From Bifidobacterium pseudolongum subsp. globosum (GTDB lineage Bacteria > Actinomycetota > Actinomycetes > Actinomycetales > Bifidobacteriaceae): DNA of 64,000 bases. Position 1 is the first letter of the stretch, and each line of letters opens with the position of its first letter. Positions 23,141 through 33,119 of this stretch are shown in pieces. The stretch is taken from the NCBI RefSeq assembly GCF_004155535.1, contig NZ_RYUH01000010.1:248001-312000 (forward strand), given 5' to 3'. The notes beneath the pieces are model-generated. The model saw nothing but the letters and a program-made list of their open reading frames with translations, did not search any database and had not been told where the DNA came from. The translations under genes and the position numbers were made by a program.

Positions 23141-25972
23141 TCAGTGCGCCGCACGTTGCCAATCGGCGCCGATGCCGGTGGACACGTCGAGCGGCACCGC
23201 AAGATCCACCGCGTGTTCCATCGCGTCCTTGACGAGTTCGGTCACCTCGTCGACTTCGCCCGGCGCCAGTTCCACAACCAGTTCGTCATGAATCTGGAGC
23301 ACGATGCGGCTCGCGAGCCCGTGTTCGCGCAATGCGCGGTCCGCGCGGATCATCGCGATTTTCATGATGTCCGCCGCCGACCCCTGGATCGGCGCATTGA
23401 GTGCCCCGCGTTCGGCGGCGTCGCGCGCATTGCGGCTCGCTGACGTGAGCTGCGGGAAGTAGCGGCGCCGGCCGAAGATCGTCTCGGTGTACCCGGTGCG
23501 CCGCGCGTCCGCGACCAGTGACTCCAGATAATCATGCACTTTGCCGAAGGTCTGGAAATACTGGTTCTTCAGTGCGTTCGCCTCAGATACACCGATGCCG
23601 AGCTGTTGCGAAAGACCGTAGGTGCTCAATCCGTACGCCAAACCGTAGCTCATCGCCTTCACACGGCTGCGTTCGCTCGCGCTGACGTCGTCCACAGGTT
23701 TGGCGAACACGAGGCTCGCGACGTATTTGTGGAAGTCGGCGCCCGATTTGAACGCCTCGATCAGCGCCTCGTCGCCAGACAGGTCGGCCATGATGCGCAA
23801 TTCGACCTGCGAATAGTCGGCGCTGAGCAGCGTCTCGTATCCGGGCCCCGGCACAAACCCGGAGCGGATCTCGCGGCCGGCGGCGTTGCGGTTCGGGATG
23901 TTCTGCAGGTTCGGGTCGACCGAGCTCAACCGTCCGGTCGCCGTTACCGTCTGCGTGAACGTGGTATGGATGCGACCATCCTGCGGATTGATCGCGTCGA
24001 TCAGCGTCTGCACGATCTGCTTGAGCTTGTTCGTTTCGCGGTGGCGCAACAACGCCCCCAGGAACTCGTTGGCCTTGGAGCCTTCCTCGGATTGCGCGAA
24101 CAGCGCGGTCAGGGCCGCGGCGTTGGTCGTGTACGACCCCTTTTTGGTTTTCTTGGTGGGCGTCAGCTTCATTTCGTCAAACAGCACGGTGCCCAACTGC
24201 TTGGGGCTCTGCAGATTGACCTCACGCCCGGCGCTTGACCATGCGACCTCTTCCATGCGCGCGGATTCCTCACTGAACTGCTCATACAGTTCGCCGAATC
24301 GCGCACGGTCCACGCTCGCACCGGTCTTCTCCATCTGGAACAGCACCCGGGATGTGGGCAGCTCGATGTCGCGCAGCAGCGGGTATTGGTGCCGCTGCTC
24401 CACATCCGGCGCCAGATACCGGGCGAGTGCCGTCACCAATGCCGCCCGTTCGATGCACTCCTGCTGGGGGTCGCCCCCTTCGGTCTCGATGTCGAATGCC
24501 AACGTGCCTTGGGCCGGGGGTTCCTCCGTATCGACCGACACGTTGAGGAAGTGCTCGGCACACGCCTCAAGTGTGCCGCCTTGGAATTCGGGGTCGATCA
24601 GGTAGCCGGCGAGGTTGGTGTCGAACAATGCAGTGGGCAGCTGGATGCCTGCGGCGTCCAGCATATGCAGATGCTCCTTGAAGCCGTGCACGCACAGGCT
24701 GCCGGCACGCGTGTTCAACAGGTCTTGCACCGTGGCGCGGAATATGTCGCTGGTGGGGTCGATGACGACGGCATGGTCCGATGCCATGATCGCCATCATC
24801 TGCATCGAGGCATGGCCCGGCTTCGCGCTTCCTTGGGCGTGGAGTGTCCATGATTGAGCCACCGCTTCGGCGCATTGCACATGGTCGCGCCTGTATTGCC
24901 CCACGATGTCCAACGTGGCGGCGGGGTCGCTGCCATGCCTATCGGGTTGCGGGCAATACTGTTCGATCCAGGCTTTCAGCGCCGCGGCGTCGCCCACGGT
25001 GTCGACGACCGGTTCGACGATGCCCGGGATGTCCCGTGGCTCCACGGGCAGTTCGGTCTCTCCGGCTCCCCCATTGTTGAAGGTCTTCAGCAGTCGGGTA
25101 CGCGTGCGGCTGCCAAATTCCAGCTGGCCGAACAACGCTTCCAACAGATCCGGGTGCACGTGGCCGAAGGTGAGGTCCTGCATGCCCACGCCCAGATCGA
25201 GGTCGCGCACAAGCGCGTTGACCTTGCGGTTGAGTTTGACCTGCTCGATGTTGTCGCGCAGCGCCTGGCCTTTCTTGCCGCCAATCTCATCGGCATGCTC
25301 AATGATGCCCTCCAGGCCGCCGAACTGGTTGATCCATTTGGCGGCGAAGCCATCGCCGACGCCGGGCACGCCCGGGATGTTGTCCGCCGTCTCGCCGCGC
25401 AATGCCGCCAAATCAGGGTATTGCTGCGGTGTCACATGGTATTTGTCAAGCACCGCCTGTGGATCCATGTGCTTGAGGTCTTTGAAATGGTACCCTGGAT
25501 ACAGCACCGTGATGTGGTCGTCGATGAGCTGGAAGGCGTCGCGATCGCCCGAGAGCACCAGTGTCTTGTACCCCGCTTGCTCACCCATGGTGGCCAAGGT
25601 GGCGATCACGTCATCGCCCTCATACCCCGGCTGTTCCACGTACCGTACGCCCAATGCCTCCAATGCCTGCTGGATGAGCGGCAACTGGCTCAGTAGCTCC
25701 TGCGGCGCCGCTTCGCGCGTTCCCTTGTATTGACCAAGCAATTCGTTGCGGAATGTGCCGCCCTTCACATCGAAGGCGATGCCGATGCGGTCGGGGTGCT
25801 CGGCTTCGATGACCTGCGCGAGCATGGTCAGGAACCCATAGACCGCGTTGGTGGGCTGTCCCTCTTTCGTGGTGAAGTTCTCTACCGGCAATGCGAAAAA
25901 CGCACGGAACGCCAATGAATGGCCGTCCACGGCCAGCAGGGTTCCGTGCGTGGTGGTTGGTGAGGTATCCAT
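23141..25972 (-). CDS. polA: DNA polymerase I
   Basis: A 943-residue polymerase for Okazaki fragment maturation and repair. N-terminal 5'-3' exonuclease (AVDGHSLAFRAFFAL, LSGDRDAFQL, GVPGVGDGFAAKW), a middle proofreading-like domain with the DEDD residues only partly kept (TLAFDIETEGG present, later acids not clear), and a family A polymerase domain (DYSQVELRIMA, RSRVKAMSYGLAYGLS, LQIHDELVVE). The ATG at 25972 is taken; a TTG three codons upstream is an alternative. 30 bases from the ANTAR regulator gene. Confidence 0.96.
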   Translation of the reverse strand: MDTSPTTTHGTLLAVDGHSLAFRAFFALPVENFTTKEGQPTNAVYGFLTMLAQVIEAEHPDRIGIAFDVKGGTFRNELLGQYKGTREAAPQELLSQLPLIQQALEALGVRYVEQPGYEGDDVIATLATMGEQAGYKTLVLSGDRDAFQLIDDHITVLYPGYHFKDLKHMDPQAVLDKYHVTPQQYPDLAALRGETADNIPGVPGVGDGFAAKWINQFGGLEGIIEHADEIGGKKGQALRDNIEQVKLNRKVNALVRDLDLGVGMQDLTFGHVHPDLLEALFGQLEFGSRTRTRLLKTFNNGGAGETELPVEPRDIPGIVEPVVDTVGDAAALKAWIEQYCPQPDRHGSDPAATLDIVGQYRRDHVQCAEAVAQSWTLHAQGSAKPGHASMQMMAIMASDHAVVIDPTSDIFRATVQDLLNTRAGSLCVHGFKEHLHMLDAAGIQLPTALFDTNLAGYLIDPEFQGGTLEACAEHFLNVSVDTEEPPAQGTLAFDIETEGGDPQQECIERAALVTALARYLAPDVEQRHQYPLLRDIELPTSRVLFQMEKTGASVDRARFGELYEQFSEESARMEEVAWSSAGREVNLQSPKQLGTVLFDEMKLTPTKKTKKGSYTTNAAALTALFAQSEEGSKANEFLGALLRHRETNKLKQIVQTLIDAINPQDGRIHTTFTQTVTATGRLSSVDPNLQNIPNRNAAGREIRSGFVPGPGYETLLSADYSQVELRIMADLSGDEALIEAFKSGADFHKYVASLVFAKPVDDVSASERSRVKAMSYGLAYGLSTYGLSQQLGIGVSEANALKNQYFQTFGKVHDYLESLVADARRTGYTETIFGRRRYFPQLTSASRNARDAAERGALNAPIQGSAADIMKIAMIRADRALREHGLASRIVLQIHDELVVELAPGEVDEVTELVKDAMEHAVDLAVPLDVSTGIGADWQRAAH

Positions 25973-25995
25973 GATGTCCAATCAGGTTCGGATGA

Positions 25996-26781
25996 TCAGT
26001 CGTCGTTCGCGGCGTCGTCACCGTACTTTTCGATGATGGCCATCGCCAAACGCTTCTTGGGGATGCGCTGGTCCATCGAGGTCTTCTGAATCCAGCGGAA
26101 TGCGCCTTGTTCGGAGAAGTTGGCCTTGTCCATGAGCAGTCCCTTGGCACGGTCGACGAGCTTGCGTTCCTCGAGCGTGTCTTGTGTCTTCTTGAGCTTC
26201 TCTTCGGCGTCCTTGAGCTTTTCCTGTGTGGCCTGCAGTTCGGTCTCGTTGCGTTCCACACTGTCGAGCAGGTCGTTGATCTCCGCAAAACGCCCCATGG
26301 CCACTGCCAAGGCGGGCAGGAGCTTCGATTCCTCATACGGCTTGGTCACATATGCCATCGCTCCCGCGCCGATGGCCTGCTTGACCAAATCCGTCTGCGA
26401 GAACGCGGTGAGCATGACAACCGGAGCGATGTTCTCGTCGCAGATCACACCGGCGGCGGTGATGCCGTCCATGTGCGGCATCTTGACGTCCATGCACACC
26501 ACATCCGGACGCAGCTCGCGGGTCAACGCAATCGCCTCTTCACCGTTGGCCGCCTGCCCTACCACGTCGTACCCGTTGTCTTCGAGCATCGCCACCAGAT
26601 CCATGCGGTTGACGGATTCGTCTTCGGCCACCACCACGGTGGGGTTGGTGCGCTCCGGTTGGGCGTCGTCCTTCGCTTGCGGCTCGCTTGCCGCCCCATC
26701 CTCCTGGTGGGCGATGTCGTCGAGTTCCTCTTCGGTGAGCACTTCCTGCTCATGCTCCTGCTCATTGTGTTCCAGTGTCAT
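25996..26781 (-). CDS. pdtaR: ANTAR-domain response regulator (PdtaR-like)
   Basis: A 261-residue regulator with AAAGAGG before ATG 26781. An acidic 45-residue N-terminus precedes a receiver domain (E53-D54, phospho-acceptor D98 in CMDVKMPH, K in YVTKPYE), then a coiled coil (TELQATQEKLKDAEEKLKK), then an ANTAR RNA-binding domain (RAKGLLMDKANFSEQGAFRWIQK in two parts). Such proteins bind paired hairpins in nascent RNA and prevent termination. Its natural kinase would be the PdtaS-like protein at 56.5-58 kb. The mycobacterial PdtaR gene also lies near polA. The acidic extension is unusual. Confidence 0.9.
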   Translation of the reverse strand: MTLEHNEQEHEQEVLTEEELDDIAHQEDGAASEPQAKDDAQPERTNPTVVVAEDESVNRMDLVAMLEDNGYDVVGQAANGEEAIALTRELRPDVVCMDVKMPHMDGITAAGVICDENIAPVVMLTAFSQTDLVKQAIGAGAMAYVTKPYEESKLLPALAVAMGRFAEINDLLDSVERNETELQATQEKLKDAEEKLKKTQDTLEERKLVDRAKGLLMDKANFSEQGAFRWIQKTSMDQRIPKKRLAMAIIEKYGDDAANDD

Positions 26782-26983
26782 AGCAGCCTCTTTCGCGTTG
26801 TCAAACCGGCTGGGCCACGCCAACCGACGGTTTCATCGTTCCATCACCATGATGGCCGGCACCTTGCCTTGCGCCTGCGCACCGCCCCATCCCTCATGGA
26901 CATGCCGGTGCATGCGCGCGCACCGCGTCTGGCACAGCGCCGCCAACCTTGGTGCAAACCATTGCATCAAGTGGTCTCCATGC

Positions 26984-26989
26984 AGTATA
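26984..26989 (-). promoter_or_regulatory. -10 upstream of the ANTAR regulator gene, long leader
   Basis: TATACT on the minus strand inside a GCGCAC ... GTGCGC inverted repeat, implying a 5' leader of about 195 bases. The gap 26782-27041 has no gene. Confidence 0.35.
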
Positions 26990-27041
26990 GCGCACACCAT
27001 GGTGCGCCACGCATGGCACCAATGCCATGGAAAACCGGGCT

Positions 27042-27650
27042 TCAGCCCAGATGTTCGTCGCCCACCATGTGATTCGGCGCGAAGTACACACGCTGGATGG
27101 CGATGATCGACTTCGCGTCGAGGATGGTGCCGTTCTTGACCATGTGGAACGCTTCTTCCGGGGTGAAATAGCGCACGGACGACATCAGGGCGTCATCGTC
27201 GTTGCCGGCATGCACCGCCTTGAGCCCCGAAGCGAAGAACAGCGCGGTGTACTGCGTGGAATAGCTCGGGGTGTTGATGAAGCGGCAGAACTGCGTGAGG
27301 CGCTCGGCCTCATACCCCACTTCCTCCGCAAGCTTGCGCTTCGCCACATCCAGCGGACGCTCCCCTTGCTTGATGGCATGCCCAGCGGGAATCTCCAGTG
27401 TCCAACGGTGCACGGGGATGCGGTATTGCTCGATGAGCGGGATCAGCCCATCGTCGGTCAGACCAATGACCCCGACCGAATCGCCGTTGTTCTTGTGCAC
27501 GATGAGGCGGTCGAAATGACCGATGTCACGCGAATCGAACGATGTGCGGTCGATGTCGAAGTAATGGCCGGACAGAATGGTCTCACGTGATTCCTCAGTG
27601 ACAGGAGCGGCGCGCCATGGATCGAACCTGCGGTATGTGGCTTTGCTCAT
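27042..27650 (-). CDS. Nudix hydrolase (NUDT5/ADP-ribose pyrophosphatase type)
   Basis: A 202-residue protein, GAAAGGAAC before ATG 27650. Nudix strand EIPAGHAIKQGERPLDVAKRKLAEEVGY has the usual Gly, Glu and EE positions, but the spacing GHAIKQGE departs a little from the strict box. LIPLIEQYRIPVHRWTLEIPAG is the ADP-ribose pyrophosphatase strand pair. Substrate not determined. Confidence 0.82.
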   Translation of the reverse strand: MSKATYRRFDPWRAAPVTEESRETILSGHYFDIDRTSFDSRDIGHFDRLIVHKNNGDSVGVIGLTDDGLIPLIEQYRIPVHRWTLEIPAGHAIKQGERPLDVAKRKLAEEVGYEAERLTQFCRFINTPSYSTQYTALFFASGLKAVHAGNDDDALMSSVRYFTPEEAFHMVKNGTILDAKSIIAIQRVYFAPNHMVGDEHLG

Positions 27651-27752
27651 GATGTTCCTTTCAACCTTGAACAGCTGTGTCCATTGTACGCACAGGGTCT
27701 TTGCACGTTCCGCACCAGCGAACAAGACCATGTGCCGGACGGCTTCATGAGG

Positions 27753-27977
27753 TCAGGGCCTGTATTCGAGCAAGTCCCCCGGCGTGCAGCCCAGCGCTTC
27801 GCAAATCGCGGCGAGGGTGGAAAAACGGATCGCATTGATGTGGTTGTTCTTGATTTTCGACAGGTTCGCCTGCGTGATGCCCACGCGCCCCGACAACTCG
27901 GTCAACGACACCCCGCGTTCAAGCATGATGCGGTCGAGATGCACCACAATATGCGAATCATCGAAGCGCTGTACCAT
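27753..27977 (-). CDS. small XRE-family transcriptional regulator
   Basis: A 74-residue protein that is little more than an HTH: DRIMLERGVSLTELSGRVGITQANLSKIKNNH (Cro/C1 type) and a C-terminal helix ending CTPGDLLEYRP. This is the YozG/HipB-like size class. The start at 27977 leaves GGAAGGA eleven bases upstream. No toxin partner is adjacent. Confidence 0.8.
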   Translation of the reverse strand: MVQRFDDSHIVVHLDRIMLERGVSLTELSGRVGITQANLSKIKNNHINAIRFSTLAAICEALGCTPGDLLEYRP

Positions 27978-28100
27978 AATCCGCCACGGTCCTTCCACGC
28001 TGGTCCCTGCTGCCTGTGCCGTGGCTTCCATACACACGGCGCATATGGTCACCATCGGCACATATGCAAGGAGGCCCGCTTTTCAGCGGGCCTCCGGTTG

Positions 28101-28174
28101 TGCCCCCGGTGGGACTCGAACCCACACTGTACAGATTTTGAGGCTGTCTCCTCTACCAATTGGGATACAGGGGC
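28101..28174 (-). tRNA. tRNA with anticodon CAA and a class-I variable loop (nominal Leu)
   Basis: Acceptor GCCCCTG / CGGGGGC, D arm, T arm GTGGG-TTCGAGT-CCCAC, discriminator A, no CCA. The anticodon loop CTCAAAA gives CAA (28140-28138), read as leucine, but the variable loop is only five bases (ACAGT) and the 31-39 pair is C-U. Bacterial tRNA-Leu is normally class II with a long variable arm, as in the UAA tRNA at 62.4 kb. Confidence 0.85.
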
Positions 28175-28274
28175 GTGCGCCTTGCGGCAACAATTGACGA
28201 CTATACCACATGCATCGACGGACACACCACACGCTGGCGTATTCATGGCAATGAACGAACCGGGAGACGACTGC

Positions 28275-28308
28275 GGGCCGGGTACCTGATCATGTAGACA
28301 CCCGGCCC
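28275..28308 (-). terminator. pyk terminator hairpin
   Basis: Arms GGGCCGGGT / ACCCGGCCC with a 16-base loop, 53 bases after the pyk stop. The rest of the 28175-28360 gap has nothing. Confidence 0.5.
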
Positions 28309-28360
28309 ACAGCGGCTATCGGGGCATTCCAGCCATGTGGAGTGCCTTCAGCGTTTGCAA

Positions 28361-29803
28361 TCAGTCGCAGGCGCCAACCGTGTGCACGTAGATCGTGTCG
28401 GTGCGGCCCGGCTTGTGGTCACCCTGGGCGGAGCTGAGCACCACGATCTTGTCGCCGTTGGAGACCTTGCCGGCCTTGCGCAGCACTTCGTCGGTGAACA
28501 CCATGAGGTCGTTGCGGGACATGTCATGGTAATCCTCGTCGAGCAGCAGGCCTTCGGTGCCCCAGCTCAGCGCGAGCCAGTGGTAGGTGTGCTCGTTGGT
28601 CGTCAGGCCGTAGATCGGAGTGGCCGGGCGTTCACGGGAGACGCGGTGCACAGTGGAACCGGTCTGCGTGTAGGCCACGATCGCCTTGGCGTTGAGCTTC
28701 TCGGCCAGGTCGACAGCGGCCGACGAGACGGCGCCGGTGCTCGACATGTCGAGGTCCTTGAGCTTCGGAATGCGGTCGAAACCGTGCTCGGTGGCATAGC
28801 CGGAGATACGGCTCATCGTCACCACGGTCTCGGTCGGGTATTCACCGACGGCGGTCTCGTTTGACGTCATCGTGGCGTCGGCGCCGTCGAGCACGGCGTT
28901 GGCGCAGTCGGAGGCTTCCGCACGGCTCGGCACCGGGGAATGCACCATGGAGCCGAGCACTTCGGTGGCCACGATGACCGGCTTGGCGTACTGGCGCGAC
29001 AGCTCGATGCAGCGCTTGGTGACAAGCGGCACCTCTTCGAACGGCATTTCCACGGCCATGTCGCCACGGGCGACCATGATGCCGTCGAACACCTTGACGA
29101 TGTCTTCGAGGTTCTCCACGGCCTGCGGCTTCTCGATCTTGGCGACGATCGGGATGCGGCGACCCTCTTCGTCCATGATCTCGTGGGCTCGGTCGATGTC
29201 GGTCGCGAAACGCACGAACGACATGGCGATGATGTCGGCGCCGGTCTGGATGGCCCAGCGCAGGTCGTTCTCGTCCTTCTCGGTCAGGGCGGGCAGCGAC
29301 ACCGCGACGCCCGGCAGGTTGATGCCCTTGTGGCTGGAGACCGGCCCGGCGACAATGACCTTGGTGTGCACGTTGTTGCCTTCGACCTTCGTCACCTCGA
29401 GACGGACCTTGCCGTCGTCGATGAGGATCGGGTCACCCGGATGGCAATCGCCCGGCAGGCCCTTGAACGTGGTGGACGTGATGTGTTCATCGCCTTCGAC
29501 GTCATCGGTCGTGATGATGAACTCCTGGCCTTCCTTGAGCTGCACCTTGTCTTCGCCTTCGGCGTTCTTCTTGAACCAGCCGCAGCGGATCTTGGGGCCC
29601 TGAAGATCGACGAGGACCGCCACGTTGCGGCCGGTGGTCTTGGAGGCTTCGCGCACGTTGTTGTACACACGCAGATGGTCTTCCGGGGTGCCGTGCGAGC
29701 GGTTGAGACGGGCCACGTCCATTCCCGCTTCGACGAGCGCGGTGAGGTTTTCGAGAGATTCAGTAGCTGGACCGATGGTATCTACGATCTTTGCTTTACG
29801 CAT
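28361..29803 (-). CDS. pyk: pyruvate kinase
   Basis: A 480-residue enzyme (phosphoenolpyruvate + ADP to pyruvate + ATP), the ATP-yielding end of the bifid shunt/glycolysis. Barrel motifs are present: MRKAKIVDTIGPA, DLQGPKIRCG, IVAKIEKPQAVENL and MVARGDMAVEMPFEEVP with the K+/Mg acids. Several usually fixed residues differ: CTIGP is DTIGP, NFSHG is NRSHG, ATQMLESM is ATEVLGSM, SGETA is SNETA. These are, to my knowledge, features of bifidobacterial enzymes. AGGTAGG five bases before ATG. A perfect palindrome lies in its promoter region. Confidence 0.94.
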   Translation of the reverse strand: MRKAKIVDTIGPATESLENLTALVEAGMDVARLNRSHGTPEDHLRVYNNVREASKTTGRNVAVLVDLQGPKIRCGWFKKNAEGEDKVQLKEGQEFIITTDDVEGDEHITSTTFKGLPGDCHPGDPILIDDGKVRLEVTKVEGNNVHTKVIVAGPVSSHKGINLPGVAVSLPALTEKDENDLRWAIQTGADIIAMSFVRFATDIDRAHEIMDEEGRRIPIVAKIEKPQAVENLEDIVKVFDGIMVARGDMAVEMPFEEVPLVTKRCIELSRQYAKPVIVATEVLGSMVHSPVPSRAEASDCANAVLDGADATMTSNETAVGEYPTETVVTMSRISGYATEHGFDRIPKLKDLDMSSTGAVSSAAVDLAEKLNAKAIVAYTQTGSTVHRVSRERPATPIYGLTTNEHTYHWLALSWGTEGLLLDEDYHDMSRNDLMVFTDEVLRKAGKVSNGDKIVVLSSAQGDHKPGRTDTIYVHTVGACD

Positions 29804-29903
29804 GAATGCCTACCTATTCTGTGTTGTTTCTTCGGGGGTCGCCCGAATGCCTTTTTCAGCTTACTCCACGGTGGCGCTTTGGAGTGATTTCGCGGAGCGT
29901 CAT

Positions 29904-29919
29904 ATGTGAGCGCTCACAT
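29904..29919. promoter_or_regulatory. perfect 16-bp palindrome, LacI-type operator candidate before pyk
   Basis: ATGTGAGCGCTCACAT, identical in the core to the symmetric lac operator, about 100 bases upstream of the pyk start. Suits a LacI-family regulator. Confidence 0.55.
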
Positions 29920-29964
29920 TCTCCGTTGTACCGGTATGTGGGTACATCGGGGCACAACCGCGGG

Positions 29965-30942
29965 TCATTTGGATTCGACGGATTTCATTTTGACGACGCT
30001 CGCCAGGGCCGCGCCGCCGATCGCGAGCACAATGACCGCGAGCGAAAGCCATGTCGGCACTTCGGGCACCGCCGTGATCGGCTGCCCGTGGTTGATGAAT
30101 GGCAATGTGTTGCCGTGCAACGCCTCCAGGATGAGTTTGACACCGATGAATCCGAGCACCACGGAAAGGCCAAGCGGCAGGTAGACGAGTTTGTCAAGCA
30201 AGGCCCCAAGCAGGAAGTACAGCTGCTGCAGACCCAGCAGCGCGAAGACGTTCGACGTGAACACAAGGAACGGGTCCTTCGTCAGGCCGAAAATCGCCGG
30301 GATCGAGTCAAAGGCGAACATGACGTCGGTCGTGCCGATCGTCAGGAACACGAACAGCATCGGCGTCCAATACTTGACGCCGTTCTTCGTGACGCGCAGC
30401 TTCTCCCCCTCGTAGTCGTTGGTGATGCGCGAGAACTTGCGCAGGACGCGGATGAGGGCGTTCTCATGGAACTCCTCGTCGTCGTCCTCGCCGCGCGCCA
30501 CCTTGACTGCCGTATAGATCAGGAAGGCGCCGAAAAGGAAGAACACCCAGGTGAACCGTTCCACGAGCGCGGCGCCGATGAGGATGAACACGCCTCGCAG
30601 CACGAGCGCGATCGTGATGCCGACCGACAATACGAATTTCTGCAGTTTCTTCGGCACGGCGAAATTCGACATGATGATGACGAATACAAAGAGGTTGTCG
30701 ATGCTGAGCGAGTATTCGGTGAGCCAGCCCGAGTAGAACTCGATGGCGGGCTTGGCCCCGGCGATCCACCAGATCAGACCGCCGAAGACGAGGGCCATCG
30801 CCACAAAGAACACGATATGCTGTACGCATTCCTTGGTGGAAGGCACATGCGGGCGCCTGCCCAGCACGAACAGGTCGACGATGAAGAAGGCGGCCAGCAC
30901 AATGTATGTGCCGATCATGAACGCTACGGGTGTCTCAGCCAT
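29965..30942 (-). CDS. TerC/Alx-family membrane protein
   Basis: A 325-residue protein with about nine membrane helices and the family motifs DNLFVFVIIMSNF (SLSIDNLF, the acidic membrane motif) and DVMFAFDSIPAIFG. TerC proteins are linked to metal handling (manganese export, tellurite) at the membrane. A cytoplasmic acidic loop (GEDDDEEFHENALI) is present. Start at 30942 (MAETPVAF) has no ribosome site; TAAGCT eight bases upstream could serve a leaderless message. The 29804-29964 gap holds the pyk promoter. Confidence 0.9.
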   Translation of the reverse strand: MAETPVAFMIGTYIVLAAFFIVDLFVLGRRPHVPSTKECVQHIVFFVAMALVFGGLIWWIAGAKPAIEFYSGWLTEYSLSIDNLFVFVIIMSNFAVPKKLQKFVLSVGITIALVLRGVFILIGAALVERFTWVFFLFGAFLIYTAVKVARGEDDDEEFHENALIRVLRKFSRITNDYEGEKLRVTKNGVKYWTPMLFVFLTIGTTDVMFAFDSIPAIFGLTKDPFLVFTSNVFALLGLQQLYFLLGALLDKLVYLPLGLSVVLGFIGVKLILEALHGNTLPFINHGQPITAVPEVPTWLSLAVIVLAIGGAALASVVKMKSVESK

Positions 30943-30999
30943 AAGCCACAAGCTTACGGAGTGTCGGCGACGGGACTGGAGTCCCGCCGCCATGCGCAT

Positions 31000-33111
31000 C
31001 TACCGCTTCGCTTCGGTCATGGCGCGCAGCTCCTTCTTGAGGTCGCGGATCTCGTCGCGCAGGCGCGCCGCAAGCTCGAATTGGAGCTGTTCGGCGGCCG
31101 TGTGCATCTGGTCGGAAAGCTGGCGGATCAGATCGGCCAGATCCTGCGCCGGCAACCCCGCCTTGAGGATCTCCTCATGGCGGCGGTCGGCCTCCTCGGC
31201 ACTGATCGAGGGAACACCCAGATGCGAGTTGCCGGCCTTGTTGGCGTTGCGGTAGCCGCCTTCGAGCAGTGTCTGCGTATCCACGTCCTCTTTCGCGAGC
31301 ATGTCGTTGACATCGCTGATCTTCTTGATGAGCGGCTTGGGGTCGATGCCATGTTCCTTGTTGTAGGCGATCTGGATCTCGCGGCGGCGGTCGGTCTCCC
31401 CGATCGCCTTGTCCATGGCCGCCGTGATCTCGTCGGCGTACATGATCACCGTGCCCGACACATTGCGGGCGGCACGTCCGATCGTCTGGATAAGCGAACG
31501 GTACGAGCGCAGGAAGCCCTCCTTGTCCGCGTCGAGGATGGCCACGAGCGAGACCTCGGGCAGATCGAGGCCTTCACGCAGCAGGTTGATGCCAACGATC
31601 ACGTCGATCTTGCCTTCGCGCAGTTCGCGCAGCAGTTCGACACGCCGCAGCGTATCGACATCGGAATGCAGGTATTCGACCTTGATGCCGCGTTCGAGCA
31701 GATAATCGGTCAGGTCCTCGGCCATCTTCTTGGTCAGCGTCGTGACGAGCGTGCGCTCGTGCTTCGCCACGCGGTCCTTGATTTCTGCGAGCAGATCGTC
31801 GATCTGACCTTCGACCGGCCGCACCTCGACCTTGGGATCGACCAAGCCGGTCGGGCGGATGATCTGCTCGACCACGCCGTCACTCAAGCCGAGTTCGTAA
31901 TCACCGGGCGTCGCGGAAAGATAGACGGTCTGCCCCACGCGGTCCAGGAACTCGGGCCATTTGAGCGGCCGGTTGTCCATGGCCGACGGCAGGCGGAAGC
32001 CATGCTCGACGAGCGTGCGCTTGCGGCTCGCGTCGCCTTCGTACATCGCGCCGATCTGCGGCACGGTCACATGCGACTCGTCGATGACGAGCAGGAAGTC
32101 GTCAGGGAAGAAGTCGAGCAGGGTGTGCGGCGGCGTGCCGGGCGCACGGCCGTCGAAATGGCGCGAATAATTCTCCACGCCCGAGCAGACGCCCACCTGC
32201 GCGAGCATCTCAAGATCGTACGTGGTGCGCATGCTCAGGCGCTGCGCCTCGAGCTCCTTGCCCTGTTTGCGCAGTTCGGCCACGCGCTCGTCGAGTTCCT
32301 TCTGGATCGAGGTGAGCGCGCGTTCCATGCGCTCCGGGCCCGCCACATAATGCGAGGCCGGGAAGATGTGCACTTCGCTCTCCTGCCCGATCACATCGCC
32401 GGTCAGGGGGTGCAGGGTGGAAATGCGGTCGATTTCGTCGCCGAAGAACTCGATGCGGATCGCGAGCTCCTCGTACACCGGGATGATCTCCACCGTGTCG
32501 CCGCGCACGCGGAATGTGCCACGGGCAAAGGCGATGTCGTTGCGTTTGTACTGCATGTCGACGAACTGGCGCAGCAACGTGTCGCGATCGATCTGCTGGC
32601 CTTCCTTGAGGAACAGCATGCGGCCCGCGTATTCCTCCGGCGTGCCGAGTCCATAGATGCACGAGACCGTGGCGATCACCACGCAGTCGCGCCGCGTGAG
32701 CAGATTCGCCGTGGCGGCGTGGCGCAGGCGCTCCACGTCGTCGTTGATGTTGGAATCCTTCTCGATGTAGGTGTCGGTCTGCGGAATGTACGCTTCGGGC
32801 TGGTAGTAGTCGTAGTACGAGACGAAGTAGCTGACGGCGTTGTCGGGCATCAGTTCGCGGAACTCCGCGCACAGCTGCGCGGCGAGCGTCTTGTTCGGCT
32901 CGATGATCAGTGTGGGACGCTGCAGCCGTTCGATCATCCACGCGGTGGTGGCGGTTTTGCCGGTGCCGGTCGCGCCCATCAGCACGACGTCGTTCTCGCC
33001 GTTCTCGATGCGCGTGGCGAGTTCTTCAATCGCTTGGGGCTGGTCGCCGGAAGGCTTGTACGGCGACTTGACCACGAACGGTCTGTTGGTGCGCTCGATA
33101 TTGAATCCCAT
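31000..33111 (-). CDS. uvrB: excinuclease ABC subunit B
   Basis: A 703-residue nucleotide excision repair helicase-like protein that verifies damage and recruits UvrC. Walker A GATGTGKT, beta-hairpin [16 protein letters not shown] box ([11 protein letters not shown]), helicase motifs ([21 protein letters not shown]), and C-terminal UVR helix ([15 protein letters not shown]) for UvrC. Length and order are standard. TAAGGA before ATG 33111. A LexA-type box lies 54 bases upstream, inside coaE, so damage-inducible transcription is likely. Confidence 0.97.
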   Translation of the reverse strand: MGFNIERTNRPFVVKSPYKPSGDQPQAIEELATRIENGENDVVLMGATGTGKTATTAWMIERLQRPTLIIEPNKTLAAQLCAEFRELMPDNAVSYFVSYYDYYQPEAYIPQTDTYIEKDSNINDDVERLRHAATANLLTRRDCVVIATVSCIYGLGTPEEYAGRMLFLKEGQQIDRDTLLRQFVDMQYKRNDIAFARGTFRVRGDTVEIIPVYEELAIRIEFFGDEIDRISTLHPLTGDVIGQESEVHIFPASHYVAGPERMERALTSIQKELDERVAELRKQGKELEAQRLSMRTTYDLEMLAQVGVCSGVENYSRHFDGRAPGTPPHTLLDFFPDDFLLVIDESHVTVPQIGAMYEGDASRKRTLVEHGFRLPSAMDNRPLKWPEFLDRVGQTVYLSATPGDYELGLSDGVVEQIIRPTGLVDPKVEVRPVEGQIDDLLAEIKDRVAKHERTLVTTLTKKMAEDLTDYLLERGIKVEYLHSDVDTLRRVELLRELREGKIDVIVGINLLREGLDLPEVSLVAILDADKEGFLRSYRSLIQTIGRAARNVSGTVIMYADEITAAMDKAIGETDRRREIQIAYNKEHGIDPKPLIKKISDVNDMLAKEDVDTQTLLEGGYRNANKAGNSHLGVPSISAEEADRRHEEILKAGLPAQDLADLIRQLSDQMHTAAEQLQFELAARLRDEIRDLKKELRAMTEAKR

Positions 33112-33119
33112 GGCGATCC

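Noticed and set aside
26782..27041. Possible riboswitch in the long leader of the ANTAR regulator
   Set aside because: No recognisable aptamer or terminator; only an inverted repeat at the promoter.
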